Shown: positions 1 to 8,106 of the stretch, piece after piece
Numbering within the stretch: position 1 is the stretch's first letter
How the letters are laid out: every line of letters begins with the position of its first letter
Source: Caulobacter sp. 17J80-11
GTDB taxonomy: Bacteria > Pseudomonadota > Alphaproteobacteria > Caulobacterales > Caulobacteraceae
Length of the DNA: 64,000 nucleotides
Assembly (NCBI RefSeq): GCF_014349105.1
Contig: NZ_JACSJI010000007.1
Span: forward strand, 106,787 to 170,786
Reading direction: 5' to 3'
Notes under the pieces: generated by a model
What the model was told of the DNA's origin: nothing
Database searches by the model: none
The model's input: the letters and a program-made list of their open reading frames with translations, nothing else
Program-made: the position numbers and the translations under genes

Positions 1-1
1 G

Positions 2-163
2 CAGCGCGGCCGGTTGAGCGGGGCGGAAGCCTTCGACCTGTCGCGCCTGGACGAGCAGTACCAGGCCGAGCAGTGGGGCGTGGACGCCGAAGCCGCCGAA
101 CGGGCCGAGGCGCACAAGGCCGAGGCCCTGCTGCTGGACCGCTGGTTCCGCGCGCTCGCCTGA
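2..163 (+). CDS. ATP12-family F1-ATPase assembly chaperone, C-terminal fragment
   Basis: Only the last 53 codons are inside the window; the gene begins upstream. The visible tail contains [20 protein letters not shown] followed by an alanine/arginine-rich helix ending in RWFRALA and TGA. An acidic-aromatic stretch with a WGxDxEA core followed by a charged helix is typical of the C terminus of bacterial ATP12 proteins, which help assemble the F1 alpha subunit. The call rests on this short tail only. The frame is open from the window edge. Confidence 0.6.
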   Translation, partial: QRGRLSGAEAFDLSRLDEQYQAEQWGVDAEAAERAEAHKAEALLLDRWFRALA

Positions 164-276
164 CGCGCCTGCGACGCGGACCCGCGTTACAGCAACCGTT
201 AACCCTTGTCCCCCCACTGAGTGCGTCGGGGCCCGCCCGACTCAAGGCGGCCCGGCTGCGAATAGGGGTGGGTCGC

Positions 277-1719
277 ATGCGTGTGGGCGCAAAACTTGCG
301 GTGGGGTTCGGCGTAACCGCGATCGGGGTCGTCGCCACGGTCGCATCGACCTATGGCGCCCTGGAGCCTTCCGCCCGCGGCGGCCTGCTGCTGGGCGGGG
401 CGAGCGTGCTCGCGATCGCCGCAGCGACCAGCTGGTGGCTGTTGCAATCCGTGGCTCGTCCGCTGGCGCGCACCGTGGCGGCCGCCCGCGCCCTGTCGGC
501 CGGCGACGCCGAGGTGAAGCTGCCGGACGCGCGGCGCCCCGACGAGATCGGGCAGATCGCTTACGCCCTGGGCCTGATCCGTGAAGCCGAACTGGAGGTG
601 CGCCGCCGCGAGAGGGCCGGCGACGCCGAGCGCCGCGACGCCGAGGCCGCGCGCGCCGCCCTTGAGGCCGAGAGGGCGCAGGCCAACGCCACAGACGAGG
701 CCATCGTCGCCGCGCTGGCCGGGGCGCTGCAGGCGCTGGCCGACGGGGACCTCACCCACCGCATCGACGCGCCGTTCACGGCCATGTCGCAGCCGATGAA
801 GGACAACTACAACGCCGCCGCGACCCGTCTTCAGGACGCGCTGGGCGGTGTGGCCGGCGCGGTCGGCGGCATGCACGCCGGGGCCGCCGAGATCAGCCGC
901 GCGGCCGACGACCTGTCGCGCCGCACCGAGCAGCAGGCCGCCAGCCTGGAAGAGACCGCCGCGGCCCTGGACGAGTTGACCGCCACCGTGCGGCGCACCG
1001 CCGACAGCGCCGGTCAGGCGCGTGGCGTGGTCTCCACGGCCCGCAAAGGGGCGGAGCACGGCGGCGAGGTGGTGTCCCGCGCCGTCGCGGCCATGCACCA
1101 GATCGAGGGGTCGGCCAAGCAGATCGGGCAGATCATCGGCGTCATCGACGAGATCGCCTTCCAGACCAACCTGCTGGCGCTGAACGCCGGGGTCGAAGCC
1201 GCCCGCGCCGGCGACGCCGGCAAGGGCTTCGCCGTGGTGGCCTCCGAGGTGCGCGCCCTGGCGCAGCGCTCGGCCGAGGCGGCCAAGGAGATCAAGGCGC
1301 TGATCAACACCTCGACCGAGCAGGTCGACGCCGGCGTCGATCTGGTGGCCGAGACCGGGAAGGCGCTGTCGCAGATCGTGGCCCAGGTCGGCCAGATCGA
1401 CAGCGCGGTGAGCGAGATCGCCGCCTCGGCGCAGGAGCAGGCCACCGGGCTTCAGCAGGTCAACACGGCCGTCAACCAGATGGACCAGATGACCCAGCAG
1501 AACGCCGCCATGGTCGAGGAGTCCACCGCCGCCTCGCACAGCCTGGCCGAGGAGGCCGCCTCGGTGGCGCGCCTGATGCGCCAGTTCCGGACCGCGTCAG
1601 CTGGCTCCGCCGAGCGCCGTCCCGCCGCCCGCCCGCAGGCCGGAGGTTACGCCGGCGGCGCGGCGACCGCCCGCAAGCTGGAGCCGGTCGTCGACGAAGA
1701 GGGCTGGGAGGCGTTCTGA
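277..1719 (+). CDS. Methyl-accepting chemotaxis protein with C-terminal xWxxF peptide
   Basis: A 480-residue chemoreceptor. Two transmembrane helices (about residues 6-26 and 35-57) are joined by a very short loop, so there is no periplasmic ligand domain. A HAMP domain (about 58-110), a charged coiled coil and a second HAMP-like segment (about 142-190) precede the cytoplasmic signalling domain. The conserved hairpin tip [20 protein letters not shown] lies near the middle of that domain. The protein ends in GWEAF, which fits the xWxxF pentapeptide that tethers CheR/CheB in enteric receptors. The start chosen is the ATG after GGGGTGGG; the frame is open further upstream but that part has no receptor-like sequence and overlaps the preceding gene. 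No che genes are nearby. Confidence 0.9.
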   Translation: MRVGAKLAVGFGVTAIGVVATVASTYGALEPSARGGLLLGGASVLAIAAATSWWLLQSVARPLARTVAAARALSAGDAEVKLPDARRPDEIGQIAYALGLIREAELEVRRRERAGDAERRDAEAARAALEAERAQANATDEAIVAALAGALQALADGDLTHRIDAPFTAMSQPMKDNYNAAATRLQDALGGVAGAVGGMHAGAAEISRAADDLSRRTEQQAASLEETAAALDELTATVRRTADSAGQARGVVSTARKGAEHGGEVVSRAVAAMHQIEGSAKQIGQIIGVIDEIAFQTNLLALNAGVEAARAGDAGKGFAVVASEVRALAQRSAEAAKEIKALINTSTEQVDAGVDLVAETGKALSQIVAQVGQIDSAVSEIAASAQEQATGLQQVNTAVNQMDQMTQQNAAMVEESTAASHSLAEEAASVARLMRQFRTASAGSAERRPAARPQAGGYAGGAATARKLEPVVDEEGWEAF

Positions 1720-1723
1720 CGCC

Positions 1724-2065
1724 TCAGCGCGGGGAGGGGTGGCGCGGCTGGTAGATGCCGATCCGCTCGCCCGGCGCGACCTCGACGCCGATCGCCACGC
1801 CCCAGTCGGCCTCGCGCGCCGGGCTGTAGGCGATCCCCTTGGCGTCCAGGGTCGCCATGACCGCCGCGAGATCGTCGCACATGAAGTAGAGCTCGGCGTG
1901 CGGCGTCTCTTCCGTCGGGTGCACGCCCATCTCGGCCGGCGGCAGCTTGAAGATCAGCCAGCCGCCGCCGACGTCGATCGCCGACACCTCCAGCACGTCG
2001 CGAAAGAAGGCGCGCACCTGGTCGGCGGCGCGGCTGTAGAGCATGGCGTGAACGCCGCTGATCAT
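1724..2065 (-). CDS. VOC (glyoxalase/bleomycin-resistance) family protein
   Basis: A 113-residue single-domain vicinal-oxygen-chelate protein. It shows the usual order: an N-terminal strand with a helix containing AADQVRAFFRDVL, a central GGGWLIFKLP strand, a second repeat with AELYFMCDDLAAVMATL, and a final strand ERIGIYQPRH. The start is the ATG preceded by AGGGAG. It is convergent with the chemoreceptor gene (4 bases between stops) and divergent from pccB. The substrate cannot be predicted. Confidence 0.75.
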   Translation of the reverse strand: MISGVHAMLYSRAADQVRAFFRDVLEVSAIDVGGGWLIFKLPPAEMGVHPTEETPHAELYFMCDDLAAVMATLDAKGIAYSPAREADWGVAIGVEVAPGERIGIYQPRHPSPR

Positions 2066-2098
2066 CGCTGAACTCCCTGTCCCCGGCGCCACTGTGTC

Positions 2099-2108
2099 GT
2101 GAATTCAC
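2099..2108. promoter_or_regulatory. Perfect palindrome GTGAATTCAC in the VOC/pccB intergenic region
   Basis: A 10-base perfect palindrome lies between the divergent VOC and pccB genes, 34 bases upstream of the VOC start and 110 bases upstream of the pccB start. Position and symmetry suit a transcription-factor site, but no regulator is assigned. Confidence 0.3.
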
Positions 2109-2137
2109 ACGCGGGCGAAGGCCTGTGCGCGCCGCCC

Positions 2138-2167
2138 CGCTTGCCATTTCACGTCACGCGCTTGCCA
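2138..2167 (+). promoter_or_regulatory. Paired CGCTTGCCA repeats upstream of pccB
   Basis: The nonamer CGCTTGCCA occurs at 2138-2146 and again at 2159-2167, 21 bases (two helical turns) apart, ending 51 bases before the pccB start. A related pair built on TTGCCAA lies upstream of pccA. This suggests an operator shared by the two propionyl-CoA carboxylase genes. Known alphaproteobacterial pcc regulators of the ScfR/PccR group bind TTTGCAAA-type sites, which are similar but not identical. Confidence 0.35.
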
Positions 2168-2218
2168 CAATCCCCGCACGCTTCTAATCCGGGGCGCACA
2201 GTTCAGCCGGGTACCCCC

Positions 2219-3751
2219 ATGCAGCACATCCTCGAGGAACTCGAACGCCGCCGCGCCCAGGCCCGTCTGGGCGGGGGCGAGAAGCGGATCGCCAGCCAGC
2301 ACGCCAAGGGCAAGCTGACCGCGCGCGAACGCATCGAGGTCCTGCTCGACGAAGGCTCCTTCGAGGAGACCGACATGTTCGTCGAGCACCGCTGCACCGA
2401 TTTTGGCATGGAGAACCAGAAGATCCCCGGCGACGGCGTGGTCACCGGCCACGGCACCATCAACGGCCGGCTGGTCTATGTCTTCTCCAAGGACTTCACC
2501 GTCTTCGGCGGTTCGCTGTCGGGCGCGCACGCCAGCAAGATCGTCAAGCTGCAGAAGATGGCGCTGCAGAACGGCGCCCCGATCATCGGCGTGTTCGACG
2601 CCGGCGGCGCGCGCATCCAGGAGGGCGTGGAGAGCCTGGCCGGCTACGCCGACATCTTCCTGCAGAACACCCTGGCCTCGGGCGTCATCCCGCAGATCTC
2701 GGTGATCATGGGACCGTGCGCCGGCGGCGACGTCTATTCGCCGGCCATGACCGACTTCATCTTCATGGTGAAGGACACCTCCTACATGTACGTGACCGGC
2801 CCTGAGGTGGTGAAGACCGTCACCAACGAGGTCGTCACCCACGAGGACCTGGGCGGCGTGCGCGTGCACGCCCAGAAGTCGGGCGTGGCCGACGGCGCCT
2901 TCGACAACGACCTGGAGGCCCTGGCGCAGATCCGCCGGCTGATCGACTTCCTGCCGCTGTCGAACCGCGACCGGCCCGAGCCGCGCAAGACCTTCGACGA
3001 TCCCATGCGGGACGAGGCCTCGCTGGACAGCCTGGTCCCGGCCAACCCGAACAAGCCCTACGACATGAAGGAGCTGATCCTGAAGGTCGTGGACGAGGCC
3101 GACTTCTTCGAGATCTCGCCGGACTACGCCAAGAACATCATCACCGGCTTCGGCCGCCTGGACGGCCAGACCGTGGGCGTGGTCGCCAACCAGCCGCAGG
3201 TGCTGGCCGGGGTTCTGGACATCGACAGCAGCCGTAAGGCCGCGCGCTTCGTGCGCTTCTGCGACGCCTTCGAGATCCCGCTGGTCACCTTCGTCGACGT
3301 GCCGGGCTTCATGCCGGGGACCAAGCAGGAGTACGGCGGCCTGATCAAGCACGGGGCCAAGCTGCTGTTCGCCTACGCCGAGGCCACCGTGCCGAAGCTG
3401 ACCGTGATCACCCGCAAGGCCTACGGCGGCGCCTACGACGTGATGAGCTCCAAGCACCTGCGCGGCGACGTCAACTACGCCTGGCCGACCGCCGAGATCG
3501 CGGTGATGGGCGCCAAGGGGGCGGTGGAGATCATCTTCCGCGCCGAGGCCAAGGACCCCGAAGCCCTGGCCGCCCGCGAGGCGGAATACAAGCAGCGCTT
3601 CGCCAACCCGTTCGTGGCGGCCTCCCGCGGCTACATCGACGACGTGATCATGCCCCACGGCACGCGCCGTCGCCTGATCAAGGCGCTGAAGACGCTGAAG
3701 AACAAGCAGCTGTCGAATCCCTGGAAGAAGCACGACAACATTCCGCTGTGA
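2219..3751 (+). CDS. pccB: Propionyl-CoA carboxylase beta subunit (carboxyltransferase)
   Basis: A 510-residue carboxyltransferase subunit that moves the carboxyl group from carboxybiotin to propionyl-CoA, giving methylmalonyl-CoA. Both crotonase-fold halves are present: the N half has [17 protein letters not shown] and [20 protein letters not shown], with the oxyanion region [13 protein letters not shown]; the C half has [19 protein letters not shown] and [18 protein letters not shown]. The tail KHDNIPL is characteristic of PccB. Length fits the family. The frame is open about 40 codons further upstream, but homology starts at [15 protein letters not shown]. Its biotin-carrying partner is pccA at 9707. 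Confidence 0.93.
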   Translation: MQHILEELERRRAQARLGGGEKRIASQHAKGKLTARERIEVLLDEGSFEETDMFVEHRCTDFGMENQKIPGDGVVTGHGTINGRLVYVFSKDFTVFGGSLSGAHASKIVKLQKMALQNGAPIIGVFDAGGARIQEGVESLAGYADIFLQNTLASGVIPQISVIMGPCAGGDVYSPAMTDFIFMVKDTSYMYVTGPEVVKTVTNEVVTHEDLGGVRVHAQKSGVADGAFDNDLEALAQIRRLIDFLPLSNRDRPEPRKTFDDPMRDEASLDSLVPANPNKPYDMKELILKVVDEADFFEISPDYAKNIITGFGRLDGQTVGVVANQPQVLAGVLDIDSSRKAARFVRFCDAFEIPLVTFVDVPGFMPGTKQEYGGLIKHGAKLLFAYAEATVPKLTVITRKAYGGAYDVMSSKHLRGDVNYAWPTAEIAVMGAKGAVEIIFRAEAKDPEALAAREAEYKQRFANPFVAASRGYIDDVIMPHGTRRRLIKALKTLKNKQLSNPWKKHDNIPL

Positions 3752-3760
3752 GGCTTCTTG

Positions 3761-3931
3761 CCCTCTCCCCTTGCGGGAGAGGGAGGGACCCGCGCACCGG
3801 AGCGCCAGCGGAGGTCCGCGCGGGCGGGTGAGGGGTCGCGCCGCGCTCTGAGAGGTCGTGTGACCCCTCATCCTCCCACGCGGCCTGCGGCCACGTGGGC
3901 CCCTCCTTCTCCCGCAAGGGGAGAAGGATTT
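3761..3931. repeat. Intergenic palindromic repeat, family A copy 1
   Basis: A long imperfect inverted repeat. The left part has CCCTCTCCCCTTGCGGGAG and a GGTGAGGGG block; the right part mirrors it with ACCCCTCATCCTCCC and CTTCTCCCGCAAGGGGAG. Related elements lie at 6482, 8002 and 46606. It sits directly after the pccB stop and could fold as a transcript-end hairpin. Confidence 0.8.
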
Positions 3932-3990
3932 CACGAGCTTGAGCATTCGCCCACGTCGGTCCATCGTCCCCGTCCGATAGGGGAGTGAAG

Positions 3991-4485
3991 ATGCGTGTAT
4001 GCATTCCCGGACTGGCGTTGGCGACGTTCGCTTGCACAACGCAAGCGGCGGCGTCTGACCCGTTCGTCTGGGGCTTCCACAAGGACGCCCAGAACCACGG
4101 CTATCTCGGCTACGCCGTCGACGAGACCGACAACGAGCCCGTGTCGCTGACCTGCGTGCCGGGCAGCGGGCTGGTCCAGGTCCTCGTCTCCGTTCCCGGC
4201 TACCATCGGCCCGGCGCCGGCGACGGTCCCTGGCCGGAGCGGGTCGAGCTCTGGGCCGGAGCCGCCAGGGCCGACTACGCCGCCGAGGTCCGCTACGACG
4301 GCGAACTCACGGACGGCTTTTACGCCGTGCTGCGCGCCCGCACGTCCGACGCGGTGATGACCGCCTTCCGCGTGACCGGGGGCCTGTCGGGGCCGAGCGT
4401 CGGCAGCTTCCCGGCCCAGACCGCGCCGGAGCGGGATGCGATCAGGGCGTTCTTCAAGCATTGCGAGCCACGGGAGCGCCCCTGA
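3991..4485 (+). CDS. Secreted protein of unknown function
   Basis: A 164-residue protein with a signal peptide (about residues 1-20, RVCIPGLALATFACTTQAAA). The mature part has two cysteines, one after SLT near residue 47 and one near the C terminus (FKHCEP), and looks beta-rich. The ATG preceded by GGGAG was chosen over a GTG two codons earlier. It is convergent with the HbpS-like gene. I do not recognise the family. Confidence 0.65.
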   Translation: MRVCIPGLALATFACTTQAAASDPFVWGFHKDAQNHGYLGYAVDETDNEPVSLTCVPGSGLVQVLVSVPGYHRPGAGDGPWPERVELWAGAARADYAAEVRYDGELTDGFYAVLRARTSDAVMTAFRVTGGLSGPSVGSFPAQTAPERDAIRAFFKHCEPRERP

Positions 4486-4501
4486 GGGCGGCGCGCAGGT
4501 C

Positions 4502-5008
4502 CTACTGCACCGCCGCCGCGGCCGCGCGGCCGACCTGGCCGTCCTGGGCGGCGGTGGCGCCGCTGACGCCGATGGCGCCGATGGTCTTGCCGGCGAGCAC
4601 GATCGGCACGCCGCCTTCCACCGCCACGATGGCGTCGATGTCCAGCGCGCCCAGCCGGCCGGCGGCGACGCCGTCGGCGAACACCTTGGTCTCGCGGCCG
4701 AAGCGGGCGGCGGAGCGGGCCTTCAGCTGGCTGACCTCGATGGAGCCGTAGCCGGCCCCGTCCATCTTCTGGAAGGCGACCAGCTCGCCCGACGGCTCGA
4801 CCACGGCGAAGGACATCACCCAGCCGTTCTTGCGCGCCTCGGCCTCGGCGGCGGCCAGCACCTTGCGGGCTTGCTCCTGAAGGACCGGCGCGCCGTAGGG
4901 GTAGATCGTCGGGGGGGCCGGGGCCGCGGCCGGGGCGGCCGGCGAAGTCTGGGCCGAAGCGGCCGTGGCGAAGAGGGCCGCGCAGGCGGCGATGACGGCG
5001 AGACGCAT
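4502..5008 (-). CDS. Secreted GlcG/HbpS-family haem-binding-like protein
   Basis: A 168-residue protein with a signal peptide ending near SAQ, an Ala/Pro-rich linker (about 20-37) and one GlcG/HbpS (DUF336) domain. Family signatures are the helix QARKVLAAAEAEARKNGW, the strand FAVVEPSGELVAFQKMDGA, the block QLKARSAARFGRET and the terminal glycine-rich GGVPIVLAGKTIGAIGVSGA. Such proteins bind haem or cobalamin degradation products or act as small-molecule sensors; the ligand here is not known. It is divergent from the flavoprotein gene, with 108 bases between starts. Confidence 0.8.
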   Translation of the reverse strand: MRLAVIAACAALFATAASAQTSPAAPAAAPAPPTIYPYGAPVLQEQARKVLAAAEAEARKNGWVMSFAVVEPSGELVAFQKMDGAGYGSIEVSQLKARSAARFGRETKVFADGVAAGRLGALDIDAIVAVEGGVPIVLAGKTIGAIGVSGATAAQDGQVGRAAAAAVQ

Positions 5009-5116
5009 CTGAATACCCCCGAATCTGAGGGCGCCAGCATCGGGCCGTTCCGGCGCGCCCGCAACGCCGCCGCCGCTCCCGGGGTTCGACGTCCAGGACC
5101 TTCGGCGGAGGGCGGG

Positions 5117-6481
5117 ATGGCGGAGTACGACGCGATCGTGATCGGGGCGGGCCAGGCCGGTCCGTCGCTGGCGCTGCGGCTGGCGGCGACCGGTTGGCGG
5201 ACGGCGATCATCGAACGGGCCCGGGTCGGCGGCACCTGCGTCAACGTCGGCTGCACGCCCACCAAGACCCTGATCGCCAGCGCCCGGGTGGCCTGGCAGG
5301 CGCGCGAGGCCGCGCGCTGGGGCGTGAACGTGGGCGAGCTCGCCGTCGACATGAAGAACGTCAAGCGGCGCATGGACGAGGTGGTGCTGGCCTTCCGTCG
5401 CGGGCTGGAGCACAGCCTGAGCGAGACCGAGAACTGCACCCTGATCCGCGGCCAGGCGCGCTTCACGGCGCCGGGCACGGTCAGCGTCGGCGACCAGACC
5501 CTGACCGCCCGGCAGATCTTCCTGAACGTCGGCGCGCGGCCGGCCCGTCCGCCGATCGAAGGCCTGGACGGCGTCGCCTTCCTGACCTCCAGCACCGTCC
5601 TGGGTCTCGACGAGGTTCCGGACCACCTGGTGATCATCGGCGGCAGCTATGTCGGACTGGAGTTCGCCCAGGCTCACCGGCGTCTCGGCGCGCAGGTGAC
5701 GGTGGTCGAGGCCGACGCGCGGCTGCTGTCGCGCGAGGATCCGGAGGTCTGCGAGGCCATTCGCGGCGCGCTGCAGGCCGAGGGCGTGCGGGTGGTCACC
5801 GACGCCATGTGCGTAGCGGTCGAGCCGTGCGCGGCCGGGGTGCGGGTCCGCACCGGCCGGAGCGACGACGCGTCGGCGGTCGAGGGCTCGCACCTGCTGG
5901 TCGCGGCCGGGCGCACGCCCAACACCGGCGACCTGGGCCTGGAGGCCGCCGGGGTCGAGACCGACAAGCGCGGCTATGTCAGCGTCGACGAGCGGTTGCG
6001 CACGAGCGCCGAGGGCGTCTGGGCGCTGGGCGAATGCAACGGGCGGGGGGCCTTCACCCACACCGCCTACAACGACTTCGAGATCGTCGCGGGCGCCCTG
6101 CTGGACGGGGAGGACCGCAAGGTGACCGACCGCCTGCCGGCCTACGCGCTGTACACCGACCCGCCGCTTGGTCGGGTCGGCCTGACCGAGACGGAGGCGC
6201 GCGCCTCAGGCCGCAACGTAAAGGTCGGCGCGCGGCCCATGACCCGTGTCGCCCGCGCGCTGGAGAAAGGCGAGACCGAGGGCCTGATGAAGATCGTGGT
6301 CGACGCCGACAGCCAGGAGATCCTGGGTGCGGCCATCCTGGGCCCCGGCGGCGACGAGGCGATCCACGCGGTGATCGACGCCATGTACGCGAAGATGCCG
6401 TACCCGGCGCTGCGCCGAGCGGTGCACGTGCACCCGACGGTGGCCGAGCTGATCCCGACGCTGTTGGGGGAGCTCAAGTGA
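5117..6481 (+). CDS. FAD-dependent pyridine nucleotide-disulfide oxidoreductase (MerA/Lpd-like)
   Basis: A 454-residue class I flavoprotein disulfide reductase. The N-terminal FAD motif is VIGAGQAGPSLA. The redox-active pair is C41/C46 in GGTCVNVGCTPTK. An NAD(P)-binding motif IIGGSYVGLEFAQ and the second FAD motif WALGECNGRGAFTHTAYND follow. The C-terminal dimerisation domain has HVHPTVAEL, with the catalytic His of the His-Pro-T motif. It resembles mercuric reductase without the metal-binding N-terminal domain and without the C-terminal vicinal cysteines. Mercury reduction is therefore unlikely and the electron acceptor unknown. Confidence 0.85.
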   Translation: MAEYDAIVIGAGQAGPSLALRLAATGWRTAIIERARVGGTCVNVGCTPTKTLIASARVAWQAREAARWGVNVGELAVDMKNVKRRMDEVVLAFRRGLEHSLSETENCTLIRGQARFTAPGTVSVGDQTLTARQIFLNVGARPARPPIEGLDGVAFLTSSTVLGLDEVPDHLVIIGGSYVGLEFAQAHRRLGAQVTVVEADARLLSREDPEVCEAIRGALQAEGVRVVTDAMCVAVEPCAAGVRVRTGRSDDASAVEGSHLLVAAGRTPNTGDLGLEAAGVETDKRGYVSVDERLRTSAEGVWALGECNGRGAFTHTAYNDFEIVAGALLDGEDRKVTDRLPAYALYTDPPLGRVGLTETEARASGRNVKVGARPMTRVARALEKGETEGLMKIVVDADSQEILGAAILGPGGDEAIHAVIDAMYAKMPYPALRRAVHVHPTVAELIPTLLGELK

Positions 6482-6592
6482 CCCCTCTCCCGGGGGGAGA
6501 GGGAGGGGCCCAGCCGTAGGCTGGGAGGGTGAGGGGTTACGTGGCTAGCCGCCTTACCCTCATCCTTCCCACGCGCTGCGCGCGCGGGAGTC
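6482..6592. repeat. Intergenic palindromic repeat, family A copy 2
   Basis: Starts directly after the oxidoreductase stop with CCCCTCTCCC, contains GGGAGGGTGAGGGGTTACG, then the mirrored ACCCTCATCCTTCCCACGCG. It ends at the stop codon of the convergent msrB gene. The right arm is shorter than in copies 1 and 4. Confidence 0.75.
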
Positions 6593-7082
6593 AGGCGAAC
6601 TCTTCCCCACGCCCCAGCGGATCCGGCAGGCGTTCGCCCTCGGGCACGAAGTCCAACGACACCGAATTGATGCAGAACCGCAGCCCCGTCGGCGGCGGGC
6701 CGTCGTCGAAGACGTGGCCCTGGTGGCCGTCGCAGCGGGCGCAGCGGATCTCGGTGCGGACCATGCCGTAGCTGGTGTCCTGCACGAACTTCAGGTGGGT
6801 CTCGTCGTAGGGCGCGGTGAAGCTGGGCCAGCCGGTGCCGCTGTCGAACTTCTCGCCGCCGCGGAACAGCGGCAGGCCGCAAAGCCGGCAGGCGAACACG
6901 CCCTTGCGCTTCTCATCGAGGAAGGCCCCGCAGAACGGCGCCTCGGTGCCGTGGTGCAGCAGCACGCGCCGGGCCTCCGGGTCCAGCTTGGCGGCCAGCG
7001 CCTGCAGCTGCTCGGGCGAGGGCGGGGTCAGGTCGAAGTCCGACGTGTGGGCGTGGGCGCTCTCGAGCCGGGGGTCGGTCAT
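6591..7082 (-). CDS. msrB: Peptide-methionine (R)-S-oxide reductase
   Basis: A 163-residue MsrB that repairs the R epimer of methionine sulfoxide. Both zinc-binding CxxC pairs are visible (CRLC and CARC), as are the signature SGTGWPSF, the [19 protein letters not shown] block and the catalytic cysteine C137. There is no signal peptide, so it acts in the cytoplasm. The start is the ATG giving MTDPRLESA; the frame extends upstream but without homology. It is divergent from the DJ-1-like gene. Confidence 0.93.
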   Translation of the reverse strand: MTDPRLESAHAHTSDFDLTPPSPEQLQALAAKLDPEARRVLLHHGTEAPFCGAFLDEKRKGVFACRLCGLPLFRGGEKFDSGTGWPSFTAPYDETHLKFVQDTSYGMVRTEIRCARCDGHQGHVFDDGPPPTGLRFCINSVSLDFVPEGERLPDPLGRGEEFA

Positions 7083-7125
7083 GGTCGGGTCTCCGCTTTC
7101 GCCCCTCAACTGGCGTGCCCACGCG

Positions 7126-7139
7126 CGGTTTGCAAACCG
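7126..7139. promoter_or_regulatory. Perfect palindrome CGGTTTGCAAACCG between msrB and the DJ-1-like gene
   Basis: A 14-base perfect palindrome lies 43 bases upstream of msrB and 52 bases upstream of the divergent DJ-1/PfpI gene, so it could control both. Its core TTTGCAAA is the half-site described for ScfR/PccR-type regulators in related bacteria, but only one half-site is present. Confidence 0.4.
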
Positions 7140-7191
7140 GACGACGCGGGCGTAACGACGACGCCCCGCCACCCGAACCCGGAGCCTCCCC

Positions 7192-7803
7192 ATGTCCGCC
7201 GTCGCCACCGTCCTTCTTCAGCAAGGCGCCGCCGACTGGGAGTTCGGCCCGGTGCTGCCGGTGCTGCGCTACTACCTGGGCCTGGAGATTCGCACGGCCA
7301 CGCCGGACGGCCATGCGATCGAGACCATCGGCGGGCTGCGCGTGCAGGCCGACACCATCTTCGAGACCGCCAACATCGTCGACGCCGACATCGTCATGAT
7401 CGTCGGATCGGACGTCTGGCAGCCGCAGGGCGACAGCGCCCTGGAGAAGCGCCTGAAGGCCCGCGCCGACGCCGGCCGGCCGATCGCGGCGATCTGCGCC
7501 GGCACCCTGCCGCTGGCCCGCGCCGGCGTGCTGGACGGCCGCCCGCACACCTCCAACGCCCTGGGCTTCCTGAAGGAGAACGCCGCCGAATACCACGGCG
7601 AGGCGCACTATCGCGACGTGGCCCACGCGGTCAGCGACGGGGTGATCGTCACCGCCCCGGGCTCGGCCCCGGCCAGCTTCGCCTGCGCGGTGGCCGCGGC
7701 GGTGAAGCCCGAGCGCGCCGCCGAAGTCGTCGCCTACTGGAACATGGCCCGCGGAGAGTTCGAGGCGCTGGGGACGGACCTGGAGAAGGTGTTCCGGGCG
7801 TAA
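7192..7803 (+). CDS. DJ-1/PfpI family protein
   Basis: A 203-residue class I glutamine amidotransferase-like protein. The nucleophile elbow is [18 protein letters not shown] with Cys102, preceded by the strand [10 protein letters not shown]. Family members act as deglycases, chaperones, isonitrile hydratase-like enzymes or AraC-type sensory domains. No DNA-binding domain is present here, so a small stress enzyme is likely. Proximity to msrB fits a carbonyl or oxidative-stress role (inference). Confidence 0.82.
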   Translation: MSAVATVLLQQGAADWEFGPVLPVLRYYLGLEIRTATPDGHAIETIGGLRVQADTIFETANIVDADIVMIVGSDVWQPQGDSALEKRLKARADAGRPIAAICAGTLPLARAGVLDGRPHTSNALGFLKENAAEYHGEAHYRDVAHAVSDGVIVTAPGSAPASFACAVAAAVKPERAAEVVAYWNMARGEFEALGTDLEKVFRA

Positions 7804-7828
7804 GTCCAGGCGAGCGCTGTCCAAGGTT

Positions 7829-7954
7829 CGTCACCCTCGGGCTTGTCCCGAGGGCCCAGGGCGCAGCCGCAGAGCGCTGGCCGGGCGATCACATCGCCAC
7901 GGTTCGTGCGAGCGGAACTCTGGGCCCTCGGGACAAGCCCGAGGGTGACGACTT
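7829..7954. repeat. Intergenic long inverted repeat, family C
   Basis: The left arm has CGTCACCCTCGGGCTTGTCC and then CGAGGGCCCAG; the right arm is its near-perfect reverse complement, CTGGGCCCTCGGGACAAGCC then CGAGGGTGACG. About 58 bases of loop separate them. The transcript would form a very stable cruciform-like stem. One copy is seen in this window. Confidence 0.8.
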
Positions 7955-8001
7955 CATTTCACCCGTCGACACATCCGGGACAAAGAAAAAGGGGCCGCGG
8001 T

Positions 8002-8093
8002 GCGACCCCTCATCCTCCCGCACGGACCTTCGCCCTGACGGGCTCCGGTGCGCGGGCTCCGTCCTTCTCCCTCAAGGGGAGAAGGATCAAAGC
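8002..8093. repeat. Intergenic palindromic repeat, family A copy 3 (right half)
   Basis: Contains GACCCCTCATCCTCCCGC, a GGACCTTCGCCCTGACGGGC spacer and CTTCTCCCTCAAGGGGAGAA. It matches the right half of family A. The left CCCTCTCCC...GGTGAGGGG half is missing, so this copy is truncated. Confidence 0.7.
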
Positions 8094-8106
8094 TCCTGCA
8101 GTCCCC

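Noticed and set aside
2105..4039. Long minus-strand open frame across pccB
   Set aside because: Codon-position GC bias keeps the antisense frame open; the translation is Ala/Gly/His/Val-rich without domains, and the plus strand holds a clear pccB.
5117..6481. Functional mercuric reductase
   Set aside because: No metal-binding N-terminal domain, no C-terminal cysteine pair and no mer genes nearby.
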